A stretch of DNA of 64,000 bases. Origin: Maricaulis maris MCS10. GTDB lineage: Bacteria; Pseudomonadota; Alphaproteobacteria; Caulobacterales; Maricaulaceae. Under the pieces are notes generated by a model. That model ran no database searches. It was given only the letters and a program-made list of their open reading frames with translations, and was not told where the DNA came from. Positions 36,033 through 45,014 of the stretch are shown in pieces. A program made the translations under genes and the position numbers. Numbering within the stretch: the first letter of the stretch is position 1; the number at the start of each line of letters is the position of its first letter. Location: assembly GCF_000014745.1 (NCBI RefSeq), contig NC_008347.1, positions 248,001-312,000 on the forward strand, read 5' to 3'.

Positions 36033-39000
36033 ATGTTTGCTTTTCTTACGGGTCGGCCGATGGCTGCGGTCAATCGGGGTGTGCGGACAGATGCCAAGGC
36101 TGGCGCGCCGCGCCGTGTGTCCATGCTGCTGGCCGGGATCGCGCTGGGTTTTTCGGCGCCGGTTCACGCGGCTGATAATGCCAGTGTGAGCCGGGTTCAG
36201 CTTTTGATAGACCGTCAATGTACCGCCGCGTCTCCCACAGTTTTCGGTACGACTGTTGCATACACTGGCACTGTCGATGACTTGCCGGGAAACGCCAATG
36301 TCGGCGACATTGTCCAAATCTATCACCTGGATGGAAATAATTCTGTTGTTGCGCGAAATTCTGGTTACGCGGGCTCTCTGAATGCGCAGGTCGGAGTGCA
36401 AAGCGGTGCGAACGCCGCCACTTTGATGATCGCAACGCCGGCAACGCATCCCTATACCGCCGTGCTGTGGGACGCGACGACTGACACTTTCGCCTTCAAC
36501 GCCGGCGACACGCTGGATGTTAACGCGCCGGAAGTGCTGGCCACCATGTCATTTGACATGAATGCGCTGGACGCTGATTGCCCGGGCGGCCCTGCGGCGG
36601 ATACGACTCCGCCGCAGCTGGCGAGCATTGAGCGTAGTACCCCTGCGGATGAGTTCACAAGCTACGATTTTTTGGTCTGGCGGGTCACGTTTGACGAGGA
36701 CGTTCAGGGGCTCGATACCAACGATTTCGCGATTTCTGGAACAACAGCCAGCATAGACACCGTAACCGCAGGATCAGGCGCATCAGAGTATTCGGTGAGA
36801 GCACGCGGTGGCGACCTCGCGACGCTGGACGGTGTGGTCAGCTTGTCGATCAGCGGCTCGGCGACCATCGAGGACACGGCCGGAAACAGCCTGACCAACA
36901 CGGCTGCGACTGGCGCGACCGAGACTTATACGCTCGACAACACGGCGCCGACCGTGACCTTCACGAATGGCACACCTGACCCGGCCACGGGTGCTTTCCA
37001 GCTGACAGCGACCCTCTCGGAAGCGGTCGATCAATTCAGTACTGACGGCATAACCGTCGGCAATGGGACCCTCTCAAACATCGTGGCCGTCAGCGGGACG
37101 GTTTACACCGCGACTGTCACGCCAACCACGCGCACATTGGTTACAATTGACATGCCGTTTGGTTGGGCCGTCGACCTCGCTGGCAACATCAATTCCGCAG
37201 CCACACAGCTCGTCGTCGACGTGTCCATCGATACTACGCCGCCGACGGTGGCGCTAACGTCATCAGCGACCTCGCCGACCAATGCGCCGTTCACTGTCAC
37301 CGCCACCTTCTCGGAAGATGTCACAGGTTTTGATGCCTCGGACCTCCAGGTCACGAACGGTGCGGCGTCCAATACCCAGATGGCCAGCGCCAGCGTCTAC
37401 ACCGCTACCGTTACGCCGGCGGCGGATGGCGATGTCGTCATCACCGTCCCGGCCGGCGCGGCGCAGGACGGCACGAGCAATGCCAGCCTGGCGGCAACGC
37501 CGGTGACGATAGTCTTCGACGCCACAGCCCCGACCGTGGCCATAGCGGCCAATGTTGGCCCAACAGTGGGCGGACCGTTCGAAGCTACTTTCACCTTCTC
37601 TGAAAGCGTTACCGGGTTTGCCGAGGGCGACATTACCGTCGGCAACGGCACAGCCTCCAACGTCAACGGCGTCAGCCAGAGTGTCTATACAGCGACGATC
37701 ACACCGGCCGCTGATGGCCAGGTCACCATCGATGTCGCCGCACAGGCGGCCTTCGACCTGGCCGGTAATTTCAGTACAGCTGCTGCACAATTCACCATCA
37801 CCAAGGTGTCCGATGCAATTCCGCCAGATGTGGTGCTGAGCACCAGCGCCACCGATCCGGTGTCGGGCGCATTCGCCATCACCGCAACCTTCTCGGAAGA
37901 TGTGACGGGCTTTGAGCTCGCCGATCTGGTCGTCGGCAATGGCGTGGCGTCGAATTTCAGTGCAGTCAGTGCCAGCGTTTATACAGCAGACATCACGCCT
38001 ACGACCGACGGTGCGGTGACTGTGGACGTCGCGACCGGTGCCGCCAATGATGGCGCCGGCAATCCCAGCACGGCGGCCGCACAATTCTCGATCAGTTCCG
38101 ACGCGACGCCACCGGGTCTGGCGATCAGCCTTCCAGGTGCCACTGTCGAGGGCACGTTCACCGCGACTTTCACCTTCTCTGAAGGCGTCACCGGGTTCGA
38201 GTTGAGCGATATCACGGTCACCAACGGTGCGGCCTCGGCGCTGACCCCGGGCGCAACCGGTGTCTACACGGCCACCATCACCCCCGAAACAGTCGGCGCG
38301 CTGACGGTTTCAGTGGCCGAGGGGGCGGCGCAGGACTCGGCCGGCAACGGGTCGGCAGCTGACAGTGCCAGCGTTGAAGTGGTTTTCCCGGCGGTGGATG
38401 TTGATCTCGACCTGGGCTCGACAGTCCTTGATCCCAACAGCGTCACGACGACCGTGACGCTGTCGAATCCGGGCAGCCTGGCGGTCGATTTCGTTGCTTC
38501 TGTTGATGTGCCCTGGGCTGACGTGACGCCTTCAAGCGGGACGATCCCGGCATCAGGAAGTATTCAATTCACCGTTGGCCTCAACGCCGAGGCAGACGGA
38601 CTCGATCCGGGCGACTATTCCGGCACGGTGACGGTCACGACGGCCGCGCCGGCAGGCCAAGCAGCCCAAGCGTCGCGCGGGCCGGCATCGGCTGGCTCCA
38701 CCGTCCTGGCCAATATTCCGGTCACCGCCTCAATCGCAGCACGCTTTGGTTCGCTTCAGGTCGTTGCCACCACGCCGGGCGGGACCCATGGCGACGAAAC
38801 ATTCACCTATGCCTCCAGCGACGCCGATCTGGGTGGTCTGAGTCTGACCACATCTGGTGGTGCGGCTAGCTCGGCCCCGATCCAGAAGATCTTCGGCACC
38901 TACGACCTCGCCCAGAGCCTGCCGCAGGGCTGGGCGCTCGAGAGCCTGACCTGCGCCGGCGACACCGATGGCGGTTCCGTGATCGACCTGGCAGCCGGTT

Positions 39001-40139
39001 CGGTGGATATCGACCTGGATCCGTCCGAGACCATTGTGTGCACATTCGCCAACACTCGCGATGCAGACGCAGTCCGTCTGGCGACCTTGCGGGCGATCAA
39101 CAACTACATGGTTCGCCGCGCTGACCGTATCCTGACCGGTGCTCCGGACCTGTCCACTCGCCTGCGAGACCGGACTGCGACGACGCCAGGTCGTTTCTCG
39201 GCTGATGTCGATGGTGCCAATGTCACCATGAATTTTGCTGGCAGCCTGTCGGGCCTGCGCAACCACGCCAAGGCCAATGAGCGCCAAGTGCCTGACGGTC
39301 CGCAGCTGGCGGAGTCGGGCGCGGCCCGCTTCGACGCCTGGTTCTCTGCAAGTTATGATGCGCTGGATGATGACAGGGCGGGCGACCAGGCCGACAGCCG
39401 GTTTGGTCTGTTCCAGCTGGGCGCGGACTGGCTTGTGGCCGACAATGCGTTGGTCGGCATCATGGTCCAGATCGATCAGATGAGCGAGACTGCAGACAAT
39501 CCGGTCGAGGCCGCGGGTGCAGTCAGCGGCGCGGAGATAGACGGGACGGGCTGGATGGCCGGCCCCTATGCCGTCTGGGAATTCGCCCCGGGTACCACGC
39601 TGGATGTCCTCGCCATGTGGGGCCGGTCGGAGAACACCATCAATCCACTTGGCTTCTACGAGGATGAGTTCGAAACGACGCGTTACATGATTCGCGCAAA
39701 CCTCACCGGGGAGTGGTCTGCGCCGCGTTCCGACGCTGGCCAGCTCAAAGTCCGTCCGGGCATTTCCTGGGCGCATTATGAAGAGACGCAGGATGGATAT
39801 ACCGACAGCCTGGCGATCGCGATCCCGGAGCAGACAATCTCGGTCGGACGGCTGGAAGCCGGGCCGGAGATCGCCTATCGAATGGATGGCCAGCGGCCGG
39901 GCAGCTGGTGGGAGCCAACTGCAGCTGTCAGAGCCGTCTGGGACTATGATGGTGCCGATCTGATGGATGAAACCGGGCGCAGCATTGATGATGGCCAGCT
40001 TCGCGCTGATGCCTCATTGGGGCTGCGAGGACAGTGGGCCAATGGTGCTCATGTGTCGGCGCAAGCGCGCTTCTCGGGCCTCGGGAACAATGACTTCAGC
40101 GCCAATGGCGTGAGGGTCGAATTGCGAATGCCATTCTAG
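36033..40139 (+). CDS. Ig-like-repeat autotransporter
   Basis: The protein has 1368 residues from ATG 36033, which has GGGGAC upstream; the frame is open further back but lacks a better start. The signal peptide has an extended polar part and ends near Ala47 (SAPVHAAD). A first domain (about 50-190) is unrecognised. Six Ig-like domains of about 95 residues follow (about 190-790), with the recurrent pattern TPPTVALTSS..TATFSEDVTGF..D..V.NG.AS..VYTATVTP. A BACON-like segment with WADVTPSSGTIPASGS comes next (about 790-880). A further domain ending IVCTFANTRD (about 900-1020) precedes a C-terminal barrel (about 1090-1368) ending VELRMPF. This type V surface protein is unrelated in passenger to the two Gly-rich giants beside it. 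An adhesive or sugar-binding role is inferred from the Ig repeats. Confidence 0.9.
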   Translation: MFAFLTGRPMAAVNRGVRTDAKAGAPRRVSMLLAGIALGFSAPVHAADNASVSRVQLLIDRQCTAASPTVFGTTVAYTGTVDDLPGNANVGDIVQIYHLDGNNSVVARNSGYAGSLNAQVGVQSGANAATLMIATPATHPYTAVLWDATTDTFAFNAGDTLDVNAPEVLATMSFDMNALDADCPGGPAADTTPPQLASIERSTPADEFTSYDFLVWRVTFDEDVQGLDTNDFAISGTTASIDTVTAGSGASEYSVRARGGDLATLDGVVSLSISGSATIEDTAGNSLTNTAATGATETYTLDNTAPTVTFTNGTPDPATGAFQLTATLSEAVDQFSTDGITVGNGTLSNIVAVSGTVYTATVTPTTRTLVTIDMPFGWAVDLAGNINSAATQLVVDVSIDTTPPTVALTSSATSPTNAPFTVTATFSEDVTGFDASDLQVTNGAASNTQMASASVYTATVTPAADGDVVITVPAGAAQDGTSNASLAATPVTIVFDATAPTVAIAANVGPTVGGPFEATFTFSESVTGFAEGDITVGNGTASNVNGVSQSVYTATITPAADGQVTIDVAAQAAFDLAGNFSTAAAQFTITKVSDAIPPDVVLSTSATDPVSGAFAITATFSEDVTGFELADLVVGNGVASNFSAVSASVYTADITPTTDGAVTVDVATGAANDGAGNPSTAAAQFSISSDATPPGLAISLPGATVEGTFTATFTFSEGVTGFELSDITVTNGAASALTPGATGVYTATITPETVGALTVSVAEGAAQDSAGNGSAADSASVEVVFPAVDVDLDLGSTVLDPNSVTTTVTLSNPGSLAVDFVASVDVPWADVTPSSGTIPASGSIQFTVGLNAEADGLDPGDYSGTVTVTTAAPAGQAAQASRGPASAGSTVLANIPVTASIAARFGSLQVVATTPGGTHGDETFTYASSDADLGGLSLTTSGGAASSAPIQKIFGTYDLAQSLPQGWALESLTCAGDTDGGSVIDLAAGSVDIDLDPSETIVCTFANTRDADAVRLATLRAINNYMVRRADRILTGAPDLSTRLRDRTATTPGRFSADVDGANVTMNFAGSLSGLRNHAKANERQVPDGPQLAESGAARFDAWFSASYDALDDDRAGDQADSRFGLFQLGADWLVADNALVGIMVQIDQMSETADNPVEAAGAVSGAEIDGTGWMAGPYAVWEFAPGTTLDVLAMWGRSENTINPLGFYEDEFETTRYMIRANLTGEWSAPRSDAGQLKVRPGISWAHYEETQDGYTDSLAIAIPEQTISVGRLEAGPEIAYRMDGQRPGSWWEPTAAVRAVWDYDGADLMDETGRSIDDGQLRADASLGLRGQWANGAHVSAQARFSGLGNNDFSANGVRVELRMPF

Positions 40140-40185
40140 GGTCCGGCTTTCGCAAGGAAGCTTGTCCAGGCTGAAGCCTTTGGAC

Positions 40186-40497
40186 GGTCGTGTCAGATTA
40201 AACGCGGGTTAAGTGCGATCGCTTGATTTCGAAGCGTCGTCCGACGCGTAACCTGCTCAAGTATTGCAAGAGTTCTCCAGAGGTCATTCGCCTGACGGTG
40301 ATGATGTATGTCCGCTTTCCGCAGTCGTTGCGGAACGTGGAAGATCTCCTCTGTGAGCGAGGCATCATCATCACGCACGAGACGGTCCGGTTCTGGTGGA
40401 ACCGGTCCGCCGCCCTGGCCGAATGGCCCCAACTCGCCGCCTGAATCAAGGTCGGTGGACGATTTCGGAGACCGCTCCGCTTCAGTCTGACACCACC
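40186..40497 (+). mobile_element. Internally deleted IS6-family element
   Basis: The left end 40186-40207 and right end 40477-40497 form imperfect terminal inverted repeats: GTGTCAGAT.AAACGCGG against the complement of CCGCTTCAGTCTGACAC. Between them a TTG-started frame (40223-40444, 73 residues) gives the IS6 transposase N-terminus: SPEVIRLTVMMYVRFPQSL, RNVEDLLCERGI and THETVRFWWNR, then unrelated residues and a stop. The DDE domain is missing, so it could move only with help from a full transposase. At about 312 bp it is less than half the usual length. Confidence 0.85.
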
Positions 40498-40759
40498 TCT
40501 TGGAGAGATTGAAATGCGCCTGAGACGGCACCGGCGACCGTTATGGCGGTGTCCGTCGGCGGTGCGGATTGTGGGCGTGTGCACGATGAGGGTCGGGTTG
40601 GACTCTCCATTGCACGTGCCGTTCTGCCGGATTGTCCCGGGCCATCGGATTGGGTGAGGCCCGGTTGCAGGAGGTGCGGAGCTTCCCTGTCACGACAGGG
40701 CTTTCCTCGTTGGTGGCAAGGTCGCAGGGTCCCCGAAGTTCGCGCGTAAATACAAAGTG

Positions 40760-40769
40760 GTTAGTCCAA
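40760..40769 (+). promoter_or_regulatory. Candidate GntR operator, site 1 (TAGTCCAATT)
   Basis: TAGTCCAATT lies 120 bases before the TonB receptor start, inside TGGTTAGTCCA, which has the TGG-N5-CCA look of FadR-type GntR sites. The same ten bases occur before the GntR gene (44050), with one-base variants at 40857-40866 and 44926-44935. Confidence 0.6.
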
Positions 40770-40856
40770 TTTTTCCGATTTAATATACCAGTTGAATATA
40801 CCGAATCTGAAAAATGGCCTAGTAAAATGGTTGACAGAACCGGATTCTTGATCCCC

Positions 40857-40866
40857 AATCGGACTA
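40857..40866 (-). promoter_or_regulatory. Candidate GntR operator, site 2 (inverted)
   Basis: On the minus strand this reads TAGTCCGATT, one base different from site 1. It is inverted relative to site 1 about 97 bases away and overlaps TATAAA at 40865. A repressor here would block transcription of the receptor or loop with site 1. Confidence 0.55.
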
Positions 40867-40888
40867 TAAAAACCTAAGGGGAGTGAAT

Positions 40889-43800
40889 ATGTTTGAATTA
40901 CGAGGGGAGCGTCGTCTGTCGCGCTCCAGGTTGACCCGTGCTCTGATGTTGAGCTGTGCGGTCACAGCATTTTCGGCGCCGGCTTTCGCGCAGAATGATG
41001 AAGTCGAAGACGTCGTCGTCATCCAGGGGATTCGGCAGACCATCCAGGACTCGATCGAGACCAAGCGCAATTCCGACACGGTCGTTGAAGCACTGTCTTC
41101 CGACGACATCGGCGACCTGCCGGCCCTGTCGATTGGTGAGGCGCTGGAAACCTTGACCAGTGCGGCCTCCCATATCGAACAGGGTGGCGCGACCGAGATT
41201 TCCATCCGAGGCCTCGGCCCTTATCTTGGCTCGACTGTCATTAATGGCCGGGAAGCGGCCAATGGCAGTGGCGACCGTTCAGTCAATTTCAGCCAGTTTC
41301 CATCGGAATTGTTCAACTCCCTTGCCGTTTACAAGACGCAGGAAGCGAGCTTCATCGAAGGTGGCGTGTCGGGTCAGATTTCGCTCTCGACCCTTCGTCC
41401 CATTGATTACGGCCGTAGCCGGATCCAGCTGGAGCTGAAGGGGAATTACAATCCGGACAATTCGGATCTGAACATCAGTGAGCGGGGCATCGGTCACCGG
41501 GCGACGCTCAGCTTCGTCGACAGTTGGGAGACCGGCGCTGGCGAGTTCGGCCTGTCCTTCGGTTATCAGAACAACCGCTCGACCAATCCCGAACAGGAAG
41601 CGCGCACGACCAGTTCATTCCGTGATTGCCGCAATGTTGTCTCCGGAGATCCCAACAGCGATAATTTCGGCGTAGACAGCCTCGGTGACCCGGATCAGAA
41701 CTGCGATAGCGGCGGTGGCGATCTTGTGCTTGAGGTCGATCCCGCAACCGGTGTTGCGCCGGACGCGAACACCCCCTTCGTCTTTGTTCCGAGCCAGCGC
41801 CATTTCCGCCAGAACATTACGGATGATGCGCGTGACTCGATTTTCTTTGCGGCCCAGTGGCAGCCGAACGCGCGCTGGGACATCAATGTCGATTACCAGC
41901 AGTCCGATCGCGAATTCACTGAACTGCGCAGTGACCTGACGATCGACGGCAACTCGGTCCTGAACGTCGGTGAAAGCGGCGAAATCGTCCCGTTGTCCGT
42001 GAGCCCGACCGGCGCTTTTCTGGGTGGCACGACCTATGACGGCGCAGAAGTCAGCTCGCACTATATGGAGCGCATCGAGGAATACACCGGCTATGGATTG
42101 CAAGCCGAATACCAGCTGACCGACGATCTGACGATTTCGGCCGACTATTCGTATTCGGAAACGATGCGGCGCGAGAACATCATCCAGTCACGCTTGCGCA
42201 GTGACACGGACGGTGACTCCGGTTCAGAGGATGTTTTCGTCGGAATTATCGTCGAGGACGATGCGCAACGGTTTGTCTTCGGGGACTTTGATGTCACCGA
42301 TCCGGCAAACTTTGACGTCGGCCCCCGTACCCGGGAAGACCTCAACCAGTTCCGCAACAACAGCATCGAAGCCTTCCGGGCCGACTTCGACTATCTGTGG
42401 GACAACGGGTTCATCACCAATGTTCGCGGTGGTGTCCGGCATTCAACGCTGGAATATGATTCCGTGCCTCGCGTGCGCCGCGAGAGCGATGGCAGCCCGC
42501 TCTCTGTGGGTGATGGTGCGGCGGCAAGCGCGGCCTGCATGAACACTGTCTTCCCGGAAGATGACTTCCTTGCGGACGTCGTGGATGGCCCGCTGATCAC
42601 GAATGTCGACAGTGCCGGGAATGTCATCGCCAACGGCACCGGTAACTCCTATGTGACTTTCGACCCGCTGTGCCTTGCCGAGGCCATCCTGGGTCGTGCA
42701 CCGAGTATCCCGGATGCGAGCGATGTCTTTTTGACCTCGGCTGAAATGGGTACCGGTCAAAACCCGCTCCAGATTGTCGATGTTGCGGAAGAAACGATCG
42801 CTGCCTATCTGCAGGCCGACTTTACCGGAGAAATGGGTGAGCTGCCCGTGCGCGGTAATTTTGGTGTTCGTGTGGTGGATACGGAAGTCACGTCGAACGG
42901 GTATCGCGGTTCGCTGACGATTGACCGCGACGGGGCCAATGTCATCACCGGCATCGGCGTCGACAACAGCAATCTCGTCGAGATCACGGCCAATCACAGC
43001 TATACCGAGGTTCTGCCGAGCGCGAACCTGGTTGTGGAGCTGCGCGATGACGTGCTGTTGCGCGGTGGCATCTACCGTGCGCTGTCGCGTCCGGACCCGT
43101 CCGATCTGGGTGTGGGGCGCAGCTTCTCGAGCAGCATCGACAATGACGGCGGGTCGACCGACGTGGCCGATGTCATCGCCCAGGTCACCGGCTTCGGAAA
43201 CCCGGAGCTCGACCCTCTGATGTCGTGGAATTATGACGCGGCGCTCGAATGGTATCCCAATGAGGACACCATTCTGGCCTTCGGGGTCTACTACAAGAGC
43301 TTCAATGGTGGTTTCACAAACGTCGGGCAGGTGGAGACTTTCACCGTCGACGGCCAGGACCTCCAGGCTGTTGTCACGACCCAGTCGGTAGACAGCGAGG
43401 AGAGCACGATTTCAGGCTTTGAAATCTCGGCAGCGCACGCCTTCAGCTACCTGCCGGGTGCCTGGAGCGGTCTCGGCTTCCGGGTCGGATACAACTACGC
43501 CGACTCTGATTTCGAGTTCGAAGATGCCGTCTTTGGTGCGTCGACGATCATCGCCGCCGATGGCACCGAGATCGAACGGGTCGGAATCGTGGCGCCAGCC
43601 AATGTCCCCGGCCTGTCGGAGCATGTCGCATCGGCGCAGCTGTACTACAGCATCGGGGATCTCGATCTGCAGGGTGTCTACAAATATCGTAGTGGCTACT
43701 TCCAGCAGTTCATCTCGACGCCGGGCAATCTGCGCTACATCGACGAACGCGGCATCTACGAAGCCCGCGCCTCGTATCAGGTCAATGATGCGGTGCGTGT

Positions 43801-43924
43801 CAGCGTTGAGGCGATCAATATCTTTGACGAGCCGCGGGTCCAGTACAATCCGACCCTCGACAACTTCGCTGAAGTCAATGTCTACGGACCCCGTATCTAC
43901 TTCGGAGTGCGGGGGCGGTTCTAA
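40889..43924 (+). CDS. TonB-dependent outer-membrane receptor (alginate locus)
   Basis: The protein has 1011 residues. I take ATG 40889, six bases after the GTG at 40883, because AAGGGGAG is then correctly spaced. The signal peptide ends at SAPAFAQ (about 33). The N-terminus then has EDVVVIQGIRQTIQDSIETKRNSDTV, the TonB box and start of the large Caulobacter/Xanthomonas-type receptor family, with plug landmarks EISIRGLGP, STVINGREA, VYKTQEASFIEGGVSGQI and STLRPID. The barrel ends GPRIYFGVRGRF with the classical terminal Phe. Position before the GntR gene and alginate lyases, plus shared operator-like motifs, makes alginate oligosaccharide uptake the likely role. Ligand choice is not readable from sequence. 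Confidence 0.93.
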   Translation: MFELRGERRLSRSRLTRALMLSCAVTAFSAPAFAQNDEVEDVVVIQGIRQTIQDSIETKRNSDTVVEALSSDDIGDLPALSIGEALETLTSAASHIEQGGATEISIRGLGPYLGSTVINGREAANGSGDRSVNFSQFPSELFNSLAVYKTQEASFIEGGVSGQISLSTLRPIDYGRSRIQLELKGNYNPDNSDLNISERGIGHRATLSFVDSWETGAGEFGLSFGYQNNRSTNPEQEARTTSSFRDCRNVVSGDPNSDNFGVDSLGDPDQNCDSGGGDLVLEVDPATGVAPDANTPFVFVPSQRHFRQNITDDARDSIFFAAQWQPNARWDINVDYQQSDREFTELRSDLTIDGNSVLNVGESGEIVPLSVSPTGAFLGGTTYDGAEVSSHYMERIEEYTGYGLQAEYQLTDDLTISADYSYSETMRRENIIQSRLRSDTDGDSGSEDVFVGIIVEDDAQRFVFGDFDVTDPANFDVGPRTREDLNQFRNNSIEAFRADFDYLWDNGFITNVRGGVRHSTLEYDSVPRVRRESDGSPLSVGDGAAASAACMNTVFPEDDFLADVVDGPLITNVDSAGNVIANGTGNSYVTFDPLCLAEAILGRAPSIPDASDVFLTSAEMGTGQNPLQIVDVAEETIAAYLQADFTGEMGELPVRGNFGVRVVDTEVTSNGYRGSLTIDRDGANVITGIGVDNSNLVEITANHSYTEVLPSANLVVELRDDVLLRGGIYRALSRPDPSDLGVGRSFSSSIDNDGGSTDVADVIAQVTGFGNPELDPLMSWNYDAALEWYPNEDTILAFGVYYKSFNGGFTNVGQVETFTVDGQDLQAVVTTQSVDSEESTISGFEISAAHAFSYLPGAWSGLGFRVGYNYADSDFEFEDAVFGASTIIAADGTEIERVGIVAPANVPGLSEHVASAQLYYSIGDLDLQGVYKYRSGYFQQFISTPGNLRYIDERGIYEARASYQVNDAVRVSVEAINIFDEPRVQYNPTLDNFAEVNVYGPRIYFGVRGRF

Positions 43925-43981
43925 TCGACCGTCGTGACTTTGCGGACTTCCCCCTTGCCCTCAAGGGGACTGTGGCGCCTC

Positions 43982-44008
43982 CTGGTGCCCGGCTTAGCCG
44001 GGCGCCAG
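43982..44008 (+). terminator. Strong hairpin after TonB receptor gene (terminator-like)
   Basis: CTGGTGCCCGGC pairs with GCCGGGCGCCAG over 12 bp (one G-T wobble) around a TTA loop, 58 bases past the receptor stop. No T-tract follows, so it may be a transcript-stabilising structure or a rho-assisted stop rather than a simple terminator. Confidence 0.55.
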
Positions 44009-44049
44009 CGGGGCGCCGCTTCATTCGCGGGTATGGCCTGGAAAATTTG

Positions 44050-44059
44050 TAGTCCAATT
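44050..44059 (+). promoter_or_regulatory. Candidate GntR operator, site 3
   Basis: TAGTCCAATT, an exact copy of site 1, lies 79 bases before the GntR start in an otherwise featureless gap. It fits autoregulation. Confidence 0.6.
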
Positions 44060-44137
44060 ACGATAATGCTATGATTTTCAGGTGGTCCGAGCGATCGGGC
44101 CGAATCTTGAGAATGGTCAGAAACGGCATCAAACAAA

Positions 44138-44899
44138 ATGACAACAGATAAGCGCCTGTACAACCAGATCGCCCGCCGCATCATCGCCCTGATTGATGAT
44201 GGCAAATTCCCTCCGGGAAGCCGCTTGCCAGGTGAGCGGGATCTCGCGGTACAGCTGGGCGTCAGTCGGGTGACCGTGCGCGAGGCGCAGATCGCTTTGC
44301 AGGCGCAGGGGCGGATCGAGGTGCGGACCGGTTCCGGCGCAAAAGTATTGCCGGCGGCCCCTTCCAATGACGCGTTGCCAACAATCGAGGCCTTCGAATT
44401 GACCCAGGCGCGGACGCTGATCGAAAGCGAAGCGGCCGCCCTGGCAGCGACGATGATCAATGATGACGAGCTGGCACAACTCGACCTGTTGGTGTCGAAA
44501 ATGTCAGATGACAGCGAGAATGACGAAGCGTTGCATCAGGACGCGGACCGTGAATTTCACCTGACGATCGCGCGGGCCTCAAAGAATGCCGCGATCATCG
44601 ACATGATCGAGCGTTTGTGGCGCTTTCGCACCGAAATTGATGAAATTCGCAATGCCTATGACTCCATCTGCGGCATTTCCCCGGAGATGCGACTGTCAGA
44701 GCATCGCGATATTGCCCTTGCGCTGCGGGCGCGGGATCCGGACCAGGCCCGGGCGGCCATGCGTCGGCACTTTGCCTGCATCGTCGAGGCGATGCTCAGC
44801 ACAGCCGAGCAGAGGGCCATCGAAGAAGCCCGGCGCCGCACCAGCGAGGCGCGTGAGCGCTATCTTGGGAACGGTGAAAGCGCCCCGCAAAATGCTTAG
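44138..44899 (+). CDS. GntR-family regulator, FadR/FCD subfamily
   Basis: The protein has 253 residues. The winged helix-turn-helix (about 8-72) shows RLPGERDLAVQLGVSRVTVREAQIALQAQGRIEVRTGSG, the GntR signature. The FCD domain (about 85-225) keeps its metal-binding set: DREFH near 142, SEHRDI near 187 and MRRHF near 208. FCD proteins commonly sense small acids, including uronate intermediates, and usually repress. The gene lies between the TonB receptor and the alginate lyase operon, all in one direction, and TAGTCCRATT motifs precede each of the three units. A 2-keto-3-deoxygluconate-type effector is inferred from analogous alginate and pectin systems. Confidence 0.92.
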   Translation: MTTDKRLYNQIARRIIALIDDGKFPPGSRLPGERDLAVQLGVSRVTVREAQIALQAQGRIEVRTGSGAKVLPAAPSNDALPTIEAFELTQARTLIESEAAALAATMINDDELAQLDLLVSKMSDDSENDEALHQDADREFHLTIARASKNAAIIDMIERLWRFRTEIDEIRNAYDSICGISPEMRLSEHRDIALALRARDPDQARAAMRRHFACIVEAMLSTAEQRAIEEARRRTSEARERYLGNGESAPQNA

Positions 44900-44925
44900 G
44901 CCAATTGCCTAGGCCATTTTGAACA

Positions 44926-44935
44926 AATTGGACTG
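44926..44935 (-). promoter_or_regulatory. Candidate GntR operator, site 4
   Basis: On the minus strand this reads CAGTCCAATT, one base off the consensus. It lies 80 bases before the PL6 start, in the only gap between the GntR gene and the lyase operon. Just upstream (44897-44911) TAGGC-CAATT-GCCTA can form a small hairpin at the end of the GntR gene. Confidence 0.55.
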
Positions 44936-45014
44936 TGAAACCTCTTGTCCGCTTGATCGCGGGTGGTTATGCTCCCTCTTGAAGCTTCATCAATAGAAGC
45001 AAAGCGGAGGAAGT

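Larger units (their letters stand above)
40498..40888. other. Intergenic region and promoter zone of the alginate-locus TonB receptor
   Basis: The first 250 bases carry no gene I can support; a 68-codon open frame at 40543-40749 has no family resemblance. From about 40745 the DNA becomes AT-rich and holds two TAGTCC operator-like sites, a TTGACA at 40831-40836 and a TATAAA at 40865-40870. These boxes are too far apart to be one sigma-70 pair. Confidence 0.5.

Noticed and set aside
40543-40749. 68-codon frame between the IS6 remnant and the TonB receptor
   Set aside because: Ends in CxxC-like and Arg/Trp-rich sequence but matches no family, has no good ribosome site and lies in a decayed intergenic stretch.
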